Source: RGIG4074 sp964615285
GTDB taxonomy: Bacteria > Bacillota > Clostridia > Christensenellales > Borkfalkiaceae
Direction: 5' to 3'
DNA: 35,112 nucleotides
Assembly: GCA_964615285.1 (NCBI GenBank)
Contig: CAZTND010000015.1
Span: 1-35,112 of the forward strand
Shown: piece by piece, positions 8,501-15,787 of the stretch
How the letters are laid out: the number at the start of each line of letters is the position of its first letter
How positions within the stretch are numbered: position 1 is the first letter of the stretch
Notes under the pieces: model-generated
Told to the model about the DNA's origin: nothing
What the model saw: only the letters and a program-made list of their open reading frames with translations
Databases searched by the model: none
Translations under genes and position numbers: made by a program

Positions 8501-8923
8501 AGCAATTACAACCTGATGACCAGGTGGCTGCGCGGCGAAGCGGGCATGGCGGGATTTGCGCTTTCCGACTGGTATTATTCCGAAGGTGAAAACCTCGGCT
8601 TCGGTATGCTGGCGGGCGCATGTCTGTTGGACGGCGAGGGCAACGGCGGTTATTCCCGGGGCATCGACGCGCGGTATGACAACCGTCTGGTGGAAGCGGC
8701 GGTCCGCATTCTCTACACCGTGGCGAACAGCAATGCCATGAACTTCTGGGGCGACAGCACCGTTACGGTCAGTTTCGATCCGCTGTGGTACACCACGCGC
8801 GACAATGTCGTGGTTGCGGTCAGCGTCATCTTCGGTCTGAGTTGCGCCTTCCTCCTCGGCACCACGGTCTGGACGCTCGTGGAAAGGGGCGTGACCAAGG
8901 GCAAGAAGAAGTCCGACCGTTGA
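5585..8923 (+). CDS. Membrane-anchored glycoside hydrolase family 3 protein with permuted domains
   Basis: A 1112-residue protein. The start at 5585 is preferred over the in-frame ATG at 5576 because 5576 directly abuts the AAGGAGGT ribosome site, whereas 5585 leaves 9 bp. Order: a membrane helix (about 9-30); the GH3 C-terminal domain (about 75-440; GTVLLKNEGNALPL, LWIGYPGSDG, YPFGYGLSYSTF); a fibronectin III-like domain (about 470-590; VTVTNTGSTAGKEIVQVYV); then the GH3 catalytic barrel (about 760-1050) with LQRNPYHGRAGEFYSDD, YNKHFVLNDQETRRS (Lys916-His917) and the nucleophile motif GFALSDW (Asp995). A second membrane helix (about 1072-1098) and a basic tail end the protein. This C-FnIII-N order is known from some rumen clostridial beta-glucosidases. 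The bulk should be extracellular; the substrate cannot be read from sequence. Confidence 0.88.
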   Translation: MAIRKALHTLARILFNIVAVLFGFVMLFSILTTDENVANLLTNYVFRDKPADVTYSTGVEPVRYKTWYSSVEDTLNGNGEIAWLAQSEGTVLLKNEGNALPLAQNEKVSLYGVTAYDPMYCLDGAGNSKINDPAAYNGLSEVYRRQFFYEEFEEAGLDLNSDLSDWYNSSDGMYYWRRDYVGFNGLSGDRYKGYTGNNNGALPALTEANWSEIPETSKDRDNYGSSTTAIYITGRMTNESADLNPGSDGSVGAQGNNDGDKSNDYLAFTDDEKNLLEALGKNYDKVIVIFNQANPPQEDIPALLKDYGIEAALWIGYPGSDGIKAVAEIITGQTNPSGGLSAAWYASREANPSTQNFSMNTSSNDNVVNVEGMYVGYRYAETRYEDILLGSSKAGTYDYGTNISYPFGYGLSYSTFSYSDLEVVPDEDPDKNYYSGGLMAANDANYTGNYGELRPEEERRATGSNLGDCDDLIVRVTVTNTGSTAGKEIVQVYVQQPVSEQDRAHGVQKPAVQLVGYGKTDTLAPNASEVVEIKIDANKWFASYDDDLTNEDGTTGGYVLSAGNYYLAVARNSHEAVNSIYRAKTTGALSSELDDEYGAGSADNVETITVSTARSNSYAYWTQGTTDDVHNLFDDINPNKEGGSGNVTFFSRYDWETTAATGTDGFIGQRATSSYGSAYQKTSGFDHNRTISVSELEAYAAYYGVEYDTTEYDFGWNVDALDTDDALQLVDLIGVEYDPARGATEEDIEKWQALLGEMSTDDFDRLFSQGLRKTLSVESIGKPGTNDQNASNGFEWPFNLGNGDRNGEFESKNATYGFMSRFDSGAAIAYPTGYPCEGIRAATFNNDIAYLVGQAMGEDALWGGASGLYGFGLGLQRNPYHGRAGEFYSDDSFLTGMIGGYETKGAQSKGLYVYNKHFVLNDQETRRSYYSSWLDEQTFREIYLRPFEMAIEIGDAMNVMIAFNELGDSWTGSNYNLMTRWLRGEAGMAGFALSDWYYSEGENLGFGMLAGACLLDGEGNGGYSRGIDARYDNRLVEAAVRILYTVANSNAMNFWGDSTVTVSFDPLWYTTRDNVVVAVSVIFGLSCAFLLGTTVWTLVERGVTKGKKKSDR

Positions 8924-8978
8924 CATGGATCGACGATTATGGCGCAACAACATAACTGTATGACAGTATAACACGGGG

Positions 8979-9011
8979 CACCCCCTGCGCTCTTTGCGCA
9001 GGGGGTGTTTT
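8979..9011 (+). terminator. Intrinsic terminator of the surface operon
   Basis: CACCCCCTGCGC (8979-8990) pairs with GCGCAGGGGGTG (8996-9007) across a 5-nt loop and is followed by TTTT. It is a strong rho-independent terminator 55 bp after the GH3 stop codon. Confidence 0.9.
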
Positions 9012-9075
9012 CGTGTAAACGCCTCCCTCGCGATCGTCACGGGGTTCAGAGGAGGCTAAAGTAGGTAAGAATATG

Positions 9076-9099
9076 GATATATACTTGGTTATATATATC
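9076..9099. promoter_or_regulatory. AT-rich inverted repeat upstream of the flavin reductase promoter
   Basis: GATATATA (9076-9083) and TATATATC (9092-9099) form an 8-bp inverted repeat with an 8-bp spacer, 21 bp before the -35 hexamer. It could be a regulator site or an UP-like AT-rich element. The simple TA content makes chance plausible. Confidence 0.3.
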
Positions 9100-9120
9100 T
9101 GCATTTCCTTTTTTCTGCGC

Positions 9121-9149
9121 TTGACAGATCGGGCGGGAGGGAGTATAAT
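9121..9149 (+). promoter_or_regulatory. Consensus sigma-A promoter of the flavin reductase gene
   Basis: TTGACA (9121-9126), a 17-bp spacer and TATAAT (9144-9149): perfect hexamers at the optimal distance, with about 55 bp from the likely transcription start to the start codon. Confidence 0.9.
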
Positions 9150-9210
9150 GTCATTGTGTCGGAGAAACGCAGGTTTTTCCGGGACAAAAAATAAGCGGAG
9201 GAGAAACAGC

Positions 9211-9777
9211 ATGAAAAAGAAAATAGCAGTGACAGAGGCGATTTTTCCCATGCCCGTTCTGATGGTCGCCACCTATAACGCGGACGGCAGCGTGGACGTC
9301 ATGAATGCGGCGTGGGGGATGATGCAGGAACGCGACCGCGTCATCCTCAATCTTTCGGAGACGCACCGCACGGTCGAAAACATTTTGGTGCGCAAGGCAT
9401 TCACGGTGAGCATCGCCGATGCGGCGCACGTCGTGGCGGCGGACTATTTCGGCGTCGTATCGGGCCGCCGCGTCCCCGACAAGTTTGAACGCAGCGGGCT
9501 GACCGCCGTCCCTTCCAAATTTGTGGACGCGCCCGTCGTCGAGGAATTTCCCGTTTGTATGGAGTGTGAACTGATCGAATATCAGGGCGGCGACAACGGC
9601 TGCGGCGTGCTCGGCCGCGTGGTGAACGTATCGGCGGAAGAGAGCGTTCTCAGCGACGGCAAAGTGGACGTTGCACGGCTGAATGCCATCGCCTTCGACC
9701 CGTATACGCACGGCTATTACCGCATCGGTGAACGCGTCGGCGAGGCTTTCAGCGACGGCCTGAAACTGAAGAAATGA
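9211..9777 (+). CDS. Flavin reductase family protein (FMN-binding)
   Basis: A 188-residue protein of the flavin reductase-like / flavoredoxin family, which binds FMN in a split-barrel fold and passes electrons between NAD(P)H, flavin and partner proteins. Visible family features: FPMPVLMVATYNADGSVDVMNAAW at the start, LNLSETHRTVENILVRKAFTVSI (flavin-phosphate region), then DYFGVVSGR and FPVCMECELIEYQ near residues 80-130. The ATG at 9211 is chosen because GGAGGAG lies 7 bp upstream and the promoter ends at 9149; the frame is open further upstream, but that part would lie before the transcript. It is a single-gene transcript ending at the terminator 9916-9957. The redox partner is unknown. Confidence 0.85.
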   Translation: MKKKIAVTEAIFPMPVLMVATYNADGSVDVMNAAWGMMQERDRVILNLSETHRTVENILVRKAFTVSIADAAHVVAADYFGVVSGRRVPDKFERSGLTAVPSKFVDAPVVEEFPVCMECELIEYQGGDNGCGVLGRVVNVSAEESVLSDGKVDVARLNAIAFDPYTHGYYRIGERVGEAFSDGLKLKK

Positions 9778-9915
9778 ACCCGTCTTTACGCTGCGGCGAC
9801 TGCCCGTTTTTCAGTCAGCATATATTTTGATTTTTTGCATTCATCGCGGGCATGGGTATCATGAATTTCAGTCAATCAGATAGATGTGCAGGACGGTGAT
9901 ATAGCTTATCGGAAA

Positions 9916-9957
9916 AAAAGTCCCCCCAAAAGTCAGACAGGCTTTCGGGGGACTTTT
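9916..9957. terminator. Bidirectional terminator between convergent genes
   Basis: AAAAGTCCCCC (9916-9926) pairs with GGGGGACTTTT (9947-9957) around a 20-nt loop that can itself pair (AAAG/CTTT). The A run on the left and T run on the right suit termination of both the plus-strand flavin reductase gene and the minus-strand DnaD-like gene. The remainder of 9778-10051 holds no gene I can support. Confidence 0.75.
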
Positions 9958-10051
9958 CCTTGTTCCGGGGGGGCGTTCAGATCGTTTTTTCTGTCGTTTC
10001 AAGGCAAGGACATCGGCCTTGCCGGCGGTGTCTGGCTGCACAGATTTTTTT

Positions 10052-11773
10052 TTACCGTTTTTTGTAGCAATCGCACGCCCGCCCGTCCGGCAGAAAGCCG
10101 GTGTCCGCGCATTTTTGGCAGGAATAACGGGGGATAAGATCGCTTTCCGCGATACCCATGCCCGCAAGAACGCTGCGGCGCTGTGTTTTCAGCTCTTCCA
10201 CGCGGGCAAGCAGTTCGGGCAGGCCGTTCCCGCCGAAGGCTTCCGCCTTTGCTGCCTCCCGTTCCGCCTGCGACAGCGCGGAAGAGATCTGTTTATAGCG
10301 CGGGTCGGCAAGGGCGCGTTTTTCAAAGCGGTCGGCAACGGCCTGTGCCTTTGCCCGCCGCGCCGCATAATAGCGTTCCCGCTCCGTCCGTTCGTCCTGT
10401 GCCTGCGCGGCGGCGCTCTGGTAGCTCTCCCGGGCGGGCATGTCCGTTCTTTTTTCGGGAATGTCTTTGGGGGAGAAAATGCCGTCCCGCTTCCAGGAAG
10501 AGAGGATCTTGTTGATATAGGAGAGGGGGTGCGCGGTGTTTGCCGCCCGCACGGCGGCTTCCGCGATCATATCGTCCCCGAAATTCCATTTGCGCCATAC
10601 GGCAAGCATGTTTAAGTTGGCTTCGTTCTGCCGTACCGTTCCGCACAGGCTCTGGATCTTGGAAAGCAGTTTTAGGTCTTTTTGTTTTTCTTTGAGGTAT
10701 TCCTGCACGTTTTCGTCGGTGTATGCCTCTTCGTGCAGGCGGGCGACCAGTTCGTCCATCTGGCTGAAGGAGTTTCTCTCCGTCTTGGTGCAGAAGAGGG
10801 CGAGGGCGCACAGGTTCCCTTCGTCCTCAAAACCGAGGTCGATCCATTTGCGCGTGTATTCCTCGGCGTACACGAGCGGGGAGGATATTTTCAGCCCGAG
10901 GTTTTTGGCGATCTTATAGGTCAAAGAGCACAGCCTTTCCCGCTCGGCGAGGTATTCTTCCGCGGCCTGCGCCGTGAAAACGCCCTTTTCTTTCAGCTCT
11001 TCCAGAAGAACGTCGAGGGACTGCATGCTGCCCCGCTTGAAGGTCTTTGCCGCCGCAAGGACCGCGCCCGTTTCAAACCCTTCGCCCAGCCATTTGGAAA
11101 AGAGGGCGTAGTCGCTCTCGTCCGGCTCCCTGCGGTAGCCGCCCAGCGCGGAGAGCACTTTTTTGAGGTCGGCGGTGTGCACGTTGAAGTCGGAGAGCGC
11201 CTTTTCCACCTGGCTGTAAGTGAACAGCCCGCGCTTGACGAAATTTCTGGCTTTATTGAAAATTTCGGCGTGGGAGACCGCCGCGCCGCTCCGGCGGATG
11301 CAGTATTCGACGATGAGCAGGAACGCCTGCTGTTCCATCTCGTTCGTTTGCAGGAAATTCATGTATTTCTGCAGCGTGGAATATTCGAGGAAAATGCCCA
11401 CGCCCTGCATTTTGCGCTGCAGCTCCTTGTTAAAATCGGCGTACTTTTCGTACCGCACCTTTTTCGGCCTTCCGTCCGAGGCGGAGACGGGCAGGTATTC
11501 GAGGGTGAAGGGGTCGCGGCAGACGATCTGCACCAGGTCGCAGTCCTCCCAGAATTCAAAGGCTTCCACGATCTTTTCGGCGGGGAGCCGCAGGACCTCG
11601 GCGCAGTTTTCCAGCGTAAAATCGCGCGCGGGATTCTGGCAGAGATACAGCCCGTACAGATAGATCTTGACCGCCACGTCCTCTGCCTGCGGCATGTATT
11701 TCACGATGAACCGGTTTTCCACGCTCGTGTAAGCATTGTTTGTGAAGTCCTTGGAAAAATAACAAAAACCCAT
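10052..11773 (-). CDS. DnaD-like primosome protein fused to a DnaI/DnaC-type zinc domain
   Basis: A 573-residue replication-initiation protein. The N-terminus (FIVKYMPQAEDVAVKIYLYGLYL, then LPAEKIVEAFEFWEDCDLV) is a DnaD-type winged helix. DnaD/DnaB2-like helical repeats follow, the clearest at about 395-455 ending SYINKILSSWKRDGIF. The last 100 residues match the N-terminal region of clostridial helicase loaders: a helical stretch (RYKQISSALSQAEREA, LLARVEELKTQRRSVLA), then C-x2-C-x11-C-x-C (Cys552, 555, 567, 569) in SCQKCADTGFLP. The gene stops there, with no AAA+ domain. In Bacillus DnaI this zinc region contacts the replicative helicase. The ATG at 11773 is chosen over one 12 codons upstream because AAGGGAG lies 6 bp before it. 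Confidence 0.82.
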   Translation of the reverse strand: MGFCYFSKDFTNNAYTSVENRFIVKYMPQAEDVAVKIYLYGLYLCQNPARDFTLENCAEVLRLPAEKIVEAFEFWEDCDLVQIVCRDPFTLEYLPVSASDGRPKKVRYEKYADFNKELQRKMQGVGIFLEYSTLQKYMNFLQTNEMEQQAFLLIVEYCIRRSGAAVSHAEIFNKARNFVKRGLFTYSQVEKALSDFNVHTADLKKVLSALGGYRREPDESDYALFSKWLGEGFETGAVLAAAKTFKRGSMQSLDVLLEELKEKGVFTAQAAEEYLAERERLCSLTYKIAKNLGLKISSPLVYAEEYTRKWIDLGFEDEGNLCALALFCTKTERNSFSQMDELVARLHEEAYTDENVQEYLKEKQKDLKLLSKIQSLCGTVRQNEANLNMLAVWRKWNFGDDMIAEAAVRAANTAHPLSYINKILSSWKRDGIFSPKDIPEKRTDMPARESYQSAAAQAQDERTERERYYAARRAKAQAVADRFEKRALADPRYKQISSALSQAEREAAKAEAFGGNGLPELLARVEELKTQRRSVLAGMGIAESDLIPRYSCQKCADTGFLPDGRACDCYKKR

Positions 11774-11831
11774 TTTTCGCTCCCTTTTTCGAAAAGTATA
11801 TTCCAACAAAACAGAATTCGCCCGCTTTCGC

Positions 11832-11860
11832 TTGCATTTCCCGCCGTGAAGGTGTATAAT
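11832..11860 (+). promoter_or_regulatory. Promoter of sbcD-sbcC
   Basis: TTGCAT (11832-11837), a 17-bp spacer and TATAAT (11855-11860). It faces the minus-strand promoter at 11896-11924, so the two transcripts would begin overlapping each other. The distance to the sbcD start is about 128 bp. Confidence 0.65.
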
Positions 11861-11895
11861 ATAAAACAGATTTCCGGCGCAGTGCGGGCGTATGT

Positions 11896-11924
11896 ATTAT
11901 ACTCCATTTCCGCGCCGAACGCAA
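11896..11924 (-). promoter_or_regulatory. Promoter of the DnaD-like gene
   Basis: Read on the minus strand: TTGCGT (11924-11919), a 17-bp spacer and TATAAT (11901-11896). Transcription from here runs left through the sbcDC promoter to the start at 11773. Confidence 0.65.
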
Positions 11925-11994
11925 GGCAAAATCCATCGTTCGGCGGGAAAATTTTTTCTCGGCATGCGGCGGTACGGAGCGCAAACGGGCAGGC

Positions 11995-13155
11995 ATGAAG
12001 ATCTTACACACGTCCGATTGGCATATCGGCAAAAAACTGATGAACCGCGAACGGCTCGACGAACAGCAGGCGGTGCTGGATGAAATTACGGGCATCGCCG
12101 AGAGGGAAGGGGCGGAACTCATCCTCGTCGCGGGCGACGTATATGATACGTTCCTGCCGCAGGCGGAGGCAGAGGACCTCTTTTTCCGCGCGGTGAAAAA
12201 GCTGGCGGGCAAAGACCGCGCCGTGCTCGTCATCAGCGGGAACCACGACGACGGCGTGCGCCTTGCGGCGTCCGCTCCCCTCGGGGAAGAGTTGGGGGTC
12301 TACATCGTCGGCGGGCATTCCGCGCCCCTGCCCGTCGGGGGCGGCCGCGCCGTGCACATCGTCCGGTCGGGCGACGGCTACGCCGTTTTCTGCAACGGCA
12401 GAGGGGAAAAGGTCTATGTCAATATCCTGCCCTATCCGACGGAAGCGCGCCTGAAAGAGGAAAAAACGGACGAGAGTTTTGAAGAAAAGATCAGGCGTTG
12501 GTTCGCCCGCGGGCAGGCGGCGTACGAGGGGGATGTGCCGTGCATCCTGCTCTCCCATCTCTTTGTGGCGGGCGGCATTTCCGGCGAGGGCGAACGGGAC
12601 ATCGATCTCGGCGGGGCGCGCGCGGTGCAGCTCTCCTGGCTGCCCGACTGCGACTACATCGCCCTCGGGCATCTGCACAAAAAACAGCATTTTGCCGCGA
12701 AAAACGTGTGGTATTCGGGCTCGATCCTGCAATATTCCTTCGACGAGGCGGGCGCGGAAAAACGGGTCGTTCTGCTCGAAACGGACGAAAAAAAACTGCT
12801 TTCGGCGCGGGAGATCCCTCTGACCGCGGGCAAAAAACTGCTGCGCCTTACGGCGGAGAGCGTGGAGGAGGGAGTGCGTCTCTTGGAGGAAAATCCGGAC
12901 TGCCACGCCGAACTCACCCTGCGCCTCTCTGCACCTTTGACGAGCGAAGAGTCCCGCGCGCTCCTGTCGCATAAGTGCCTTAGATCCCTCGTGCCGTGCG
13001 TGGAAACGGCGGGGACGGTATCCCTGGCCGCGCGGCGGCGTGAACTGACCGATTCCGAGCTGTTCGACGAATATTACCGTTCGCTCTACGGCAAGGAGGC
13101 GGACGGCGGGCTGAAGACATTGTTTCTGGAGATCCTGGGGGAGGTGTCGCCATGA
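11995..13155 (+). CDS. sbcD: SbcCD nuclease subunit D (Mre11-like phosphoesterase)
   Basis: A 386-residue metallophosphoesterase subunit of the SbcCD complex, which cuts hairpins and DNA ends during repair. The family motifs are in order: LHTSDWHIGK at the N-terminus, AGDVYDTFLPQAEA near residue 47, ISGNHDD near 82, LLSHLFVAGG near 186 and ALGHLHKKQ near 226. These supply the Asp, His and Asn ligands for the two-metal site. The C-terminal region would form the Mre11-type cap and dimer contacts. It overlaps sbcC by 4 bp (ATGA), implying translational coupling. Ribosome-site complementarity is modest (ACGGAGCG, GGGCAGG). Confidence 0.95.
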   Translation: MKILHTSDWHIGKKLMNRERLDEQQAVLDEITGIAEREGAELILVAGDVYDTFLPQAEAEDLFFRAVKKLAGKDRAVLVISGNHDDGVRLAASAPLGEELGVYIVGGHSAPLPVGGGRAVHIVRSGDGYAVFCNGRGEKVYVNILPYPTEARLKEEKTDESFEEKIRRWFARGQAAYEGDVPCILLSHLFVAGGISGEGERDIDLGGARAVQLSWLPDCDYIALGHLHKKQHFAAKNVWYSGSILQYSFDEAGAEKRVVLLETDEKKLLSAREIPLTAGKKLLRLTAESVEEGVRLLEENPDCHAELTLRLSAPLTSEESRALLSHKCLRSLVPCVETAGTVSLAARRRELTDSELFDEYYRSLYGKEADGGLKTLFLEILGEVSP

Positions 13156-15761
13156 AGCCTCTCTATCTGGAATTCAGCGGCGTGAACAGTTTCAGCGAGC
13201 GGGCGTCCGTCGATTTTGCAAAACTTCTCAGCGGCGGTATTTTCGGCGTTTTCGGGGATACGGGCGCAGGCAAGAGCACCATTCTGGACTGTATCGGCTT
13301 TGCGCTGTACGGAAAGGTCAACCGCATCGGCCGGGAGGGCTCCTCTCTCGCCGACATCGTCAATTACAACTGCGCCAAGGCGGAAGTGGCGTTTGAATTT
13401 CAGACGGAATGGAACGGCGAACGCACCGTCTGGCGCGCGGAGCGCACGCTCAGCCGCGCCCGCGGCGTGCAGAAAGCGGTCCTGTACCGGCGGCGGGAAG
13501 GGAAATTCGTCGCCGAGTGCGAGGGGGCGGCGCAGGTAAACCGCCGGATGGAGAGCGAGATCATCGGCATCTCCTTTGAAGATTTCAAAAAATGCATCGC
13601 CCTTCCGCAGGGGGAATTTGCGCAGTTTCTGCAATCTTCGCGCCGCGAACGGCTGCAGCTCGTCGCCAAGCTCTTTTCCCTGGAGAGATACGGCTATCCG
13701 CTTTACAAGCGCACGGACGAGCGCCTGAAAGAGAAGGAGACGGCGCTGGCGGGCGTGAAGGGCAAACTGGAAACGTATGAAGGTTTTACGGCCGAACGGC
13801 TGGAGCAGGAAAGAGCGGCGGCCGCGCAGCTTGCCGAAGAGGCGGGGCGCAAGCGGTCGGCGTGGGAAAGCGCCCGTGCGGAAGCCGAACGGTATGCGCA
13901 GGCGTGGCGGAACATGCAGGCATTGAAAGAGGCTCGCGAAAAACTTGCGGCGCTCGCCGCCCGCGAAGGGGAGATGACCGAAAAGCGCGGCGCGCTCGGC
14001 GGGCTGCAGGCGGCGGCCACGATCTGTTCCCTGCAAAAGAACATTGCGGAAGCCCATCGGAAGGCCGAGCTCGGCCGCACGAGGGCGAACGGGCTGAAAG
14101 CACAGGCGGCGGACGCCGAACGGGCACAGGCGGACAAAAAGGCGGCGCTCTCCTCCCTGCGGCTGGACGAGGCCGAGGCGGAACTGCAAAAGAAACTGGC
14201 GCTGGCGGAGCGGTCCGAAAAGGACGTCGCGGCGCTGGCGGAGGCGGAAGCCAGACTTGCCGCCGCGCGGGCGGAATACCGCACCGTCGCCGCGTCGCTG
14301 CGGGCGTTCGCGGGGTTCGATTACGAGGGCGAAAAGGCGGCGCTCGCCGCCGCGCTCAAGGACCTGCCCGCGGAGGACAATCTGCCCGATTTCATTCAAA
14401 ACCGTTTCAAGAGCCTGCTCCTCGCCGAAGAATATGCGGCGTTCGCGGAGGAACTGACCGCGCTGGCGGAAAAATATCCCGTCATTGCGGCGGACGCGCA
14501 GCCCCTCATCGACCGATACACCGCCCGCGGCGTCAAAAAGGGCGTCGATCTTGCGGCGGAGGCGGCATATTTCCGCCGATGTGCGGAAGAAAAGGAAAAG
14601 ATCAACGCAAAACTGCTTGCATTGGAAAAGAAGAACGGCGACCATGCCCGGACCCTGGAGCGGGAGGGTGCGGCGCGCAAGGAGGGGGAACGGCTCAAAG
14701 AGGACTGCGACGCGCGCCGTGCGGCACTGGCGGAGATCGCCGCGCTCGGCTCTCCCGCGGCATTAAAGGCGCAGATAGACGCGCTGAAAAAGAGGCGGGA
14801 GAAGGAGCAGCGTTCCATCGAAGAATTGCAGGAAAAGCTCGCCGCGCTGCAGCGCGCGCTTGCGGCGGAAGAAGCGTCGCAGCGGGCATATGCGGAGAGC
14901 GCGGCAAAGAATGCGGCGGAGCGGGACGGCCTGCTCGCCCGTTCGGGCATCCCGTCGGCGGCAGAGGCGGAGGGTCTGCTCGCACGTTACGGGGATCCGG
15001 AGGCGCTGCGGCGGGAAACGGACGCATATTTTTCCGACCTGCTTTCCCTGCGCGCGGAGGAAAAACGGCTCTCTGACCTGGTGGACGGCATACCGGTCAC
15101 GGGTGAGGAAACGGAGGCCAGGCGGGAGGCCGCGCGGCGCGCGGAAGAGGATTTTTCTGCCGCCGACCGCGCTTTGGCGCTTGCCGAAGCGGCGGCAAAG
15201 GCGACGGCGGAAAAGCTGGCAGAAAAGCGCGCGTTGGAAGGGGCGTTTTCCGCACAGCTGAAGGACATTGACTTGCTCGAAAAGATAAGATCGCTGGTGG
15301 AAAGAGATAAGTTCATGGAATTTGTCGCGGTGGAGTATTTGCAGGAGATCGCGGCGAACGCCAACAATCTCCTGCTGCGGCTGACCAACGGGCGGTACTT
15401 TCTGGTATACGACAAAAATTTTGAGGTGGGGGATAACCTGAACGGCGGGGCGCTGCGCGGCACGCACACCCTGTCGGGCGGCGAGACCTTTCTCGTCTCC
15501 CTCGCCCTCGCGCTCTCTTTGAGCGCCGTCATTCATCAGAAATCCCTGCGTCCCATTGAATTTTTCTTTTTGGACGAAGGGTTCGGTTCGCTCGACGGCG
15601 AACTGGTGGATACGGTGATGGACAGCCTGGAAAAGCTTAAAAACGAAAATTTCTGCATCGGCATCATTTCGCACGTGGGCGAACTCAAAAACCGGTTGGA
15701 GAATAAGATCACGGTCATCAAGGCGGACGGGGAACACGGTTCTTCCATCCGCATGTATTAA
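13152..15761 (+). CDS. sbcC: SbcCD nuclease subunit C (Rad50-like ATPase), no zinc hook seen
   Basis: An 869-residue SMC-like ATPase partner of SbcD. The N-terminus has Walker A GDTGAGKST (near residue 36) and the Q-loop segment CIALPQGEFAQFLQSS. The middle is a long Ala/Glu/Lys-rich coiled coil. The C-terminus has the ABC signature LSGGETFLVSLALALS, Walker B FFFLDEGFGSLD and the His switch IISHVGEL. The coiled-coil apex (about 400-480) has no Cys-x-x-Cys pair, so the usual zinc hook is absent, and the protein is shorter than the roughly 1000 or more residues common for SbcC. GGGAGGTG lies before the start. The head motifs suggest an active ATPase. Confidence 0.94.
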   Translation: MKPLYLEFSGVNSFSERASVDFAKLLSGGIFGVFGDTGAGKSTILDCIGFALYGKVNRIGREGSSLADIVNYNCAKAEVAFEFQTEWNGERTVWRAERTLSRARGVQKAVLYRRREGKFVAECEGAAQVNRRMESEIIGISFEDFKKCIALPQGEFAQFLQSSRRERLQLVAKLFSLERYGYPLYKRTDERLKEKETALAGVKGKLETYEGFTAERLEQERAAAAQLAEEAGRKRSAWESARAEAERYAQAWRNMQALKEAREKLAALAAREGEMTEKRGALGGLQAAATICSLQKNIAEAHRKAELGRTRANGLKAQAADAERAQADKKAALSSLRLDEAEAELQKKLALAERSEKDVAALAEAEARLAAARAEYRTVAASLRAFAGFDYEGEKAALAAALKDLPAEDNLPDFIQNRFKSLLLAEEYAAFAEELTALAEKYPVIAADAQPLIDRYTARGVKKGVDLAAEAAYFRRCAEEKEKINAKLLALEKKNGDHARTLEREGAARKEGERLKEDCDARRAALAEIAALGSPAALKAQIDALKKRREKEQRSIEELQEKLAALQRALAAEEASQRAYAESAAKNAAERDGLLARSGIPSAAEAEGLLARYGDPEALRRETDAYFSDLLSLRAEEKRLSDLVDGIPVTGEETEARREAARRAEEDFSAADRALALAEAAAKATAEKLAEKRALEGAFSAQLKDIDLLEKIRSLVERDKFMEFVAVEYLQEIAANANNLLLRLTNGRYFLVYDKNFEVGDNLNGGALRGTHTLSGGETFLVSLALALSLSAVIHQKSLRPIEFFFLDEGFGSLDGELVDTVMDSLEKLKNENFCIGIISHVGELKNRLENKITVIKADGEHGSSIRMY

Positions 15762-15787
15762 AATTTCTCATAAGGCGGATAACAAAT

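Noticed and set aside
5045..9040. A 1331-codon open frame on the minus strand opposite the GH3 gene
   Set aside because: It is antisense to a clear GH3 gene with conserved motifs. The translation is low-complexity-like, rich in His, Arg and Val with no domain, and no ribosome site is seen. GC-rich codon use removes stops from this frame.
9073..9210. N-terminal extension of the flavin reductase frame
   Set aside because: It would begin before the consensus promoter at 9121-9149. The family N-terminus and the ribosome site both support 9211.
9961..10051. Missing AAA+ domain of the loader hidden downstream in another frame
   Set aside because: I read the minus strand after the stop in the alternative frame and found a stop within about 60 bases and no Walker motif; the terminator follows.
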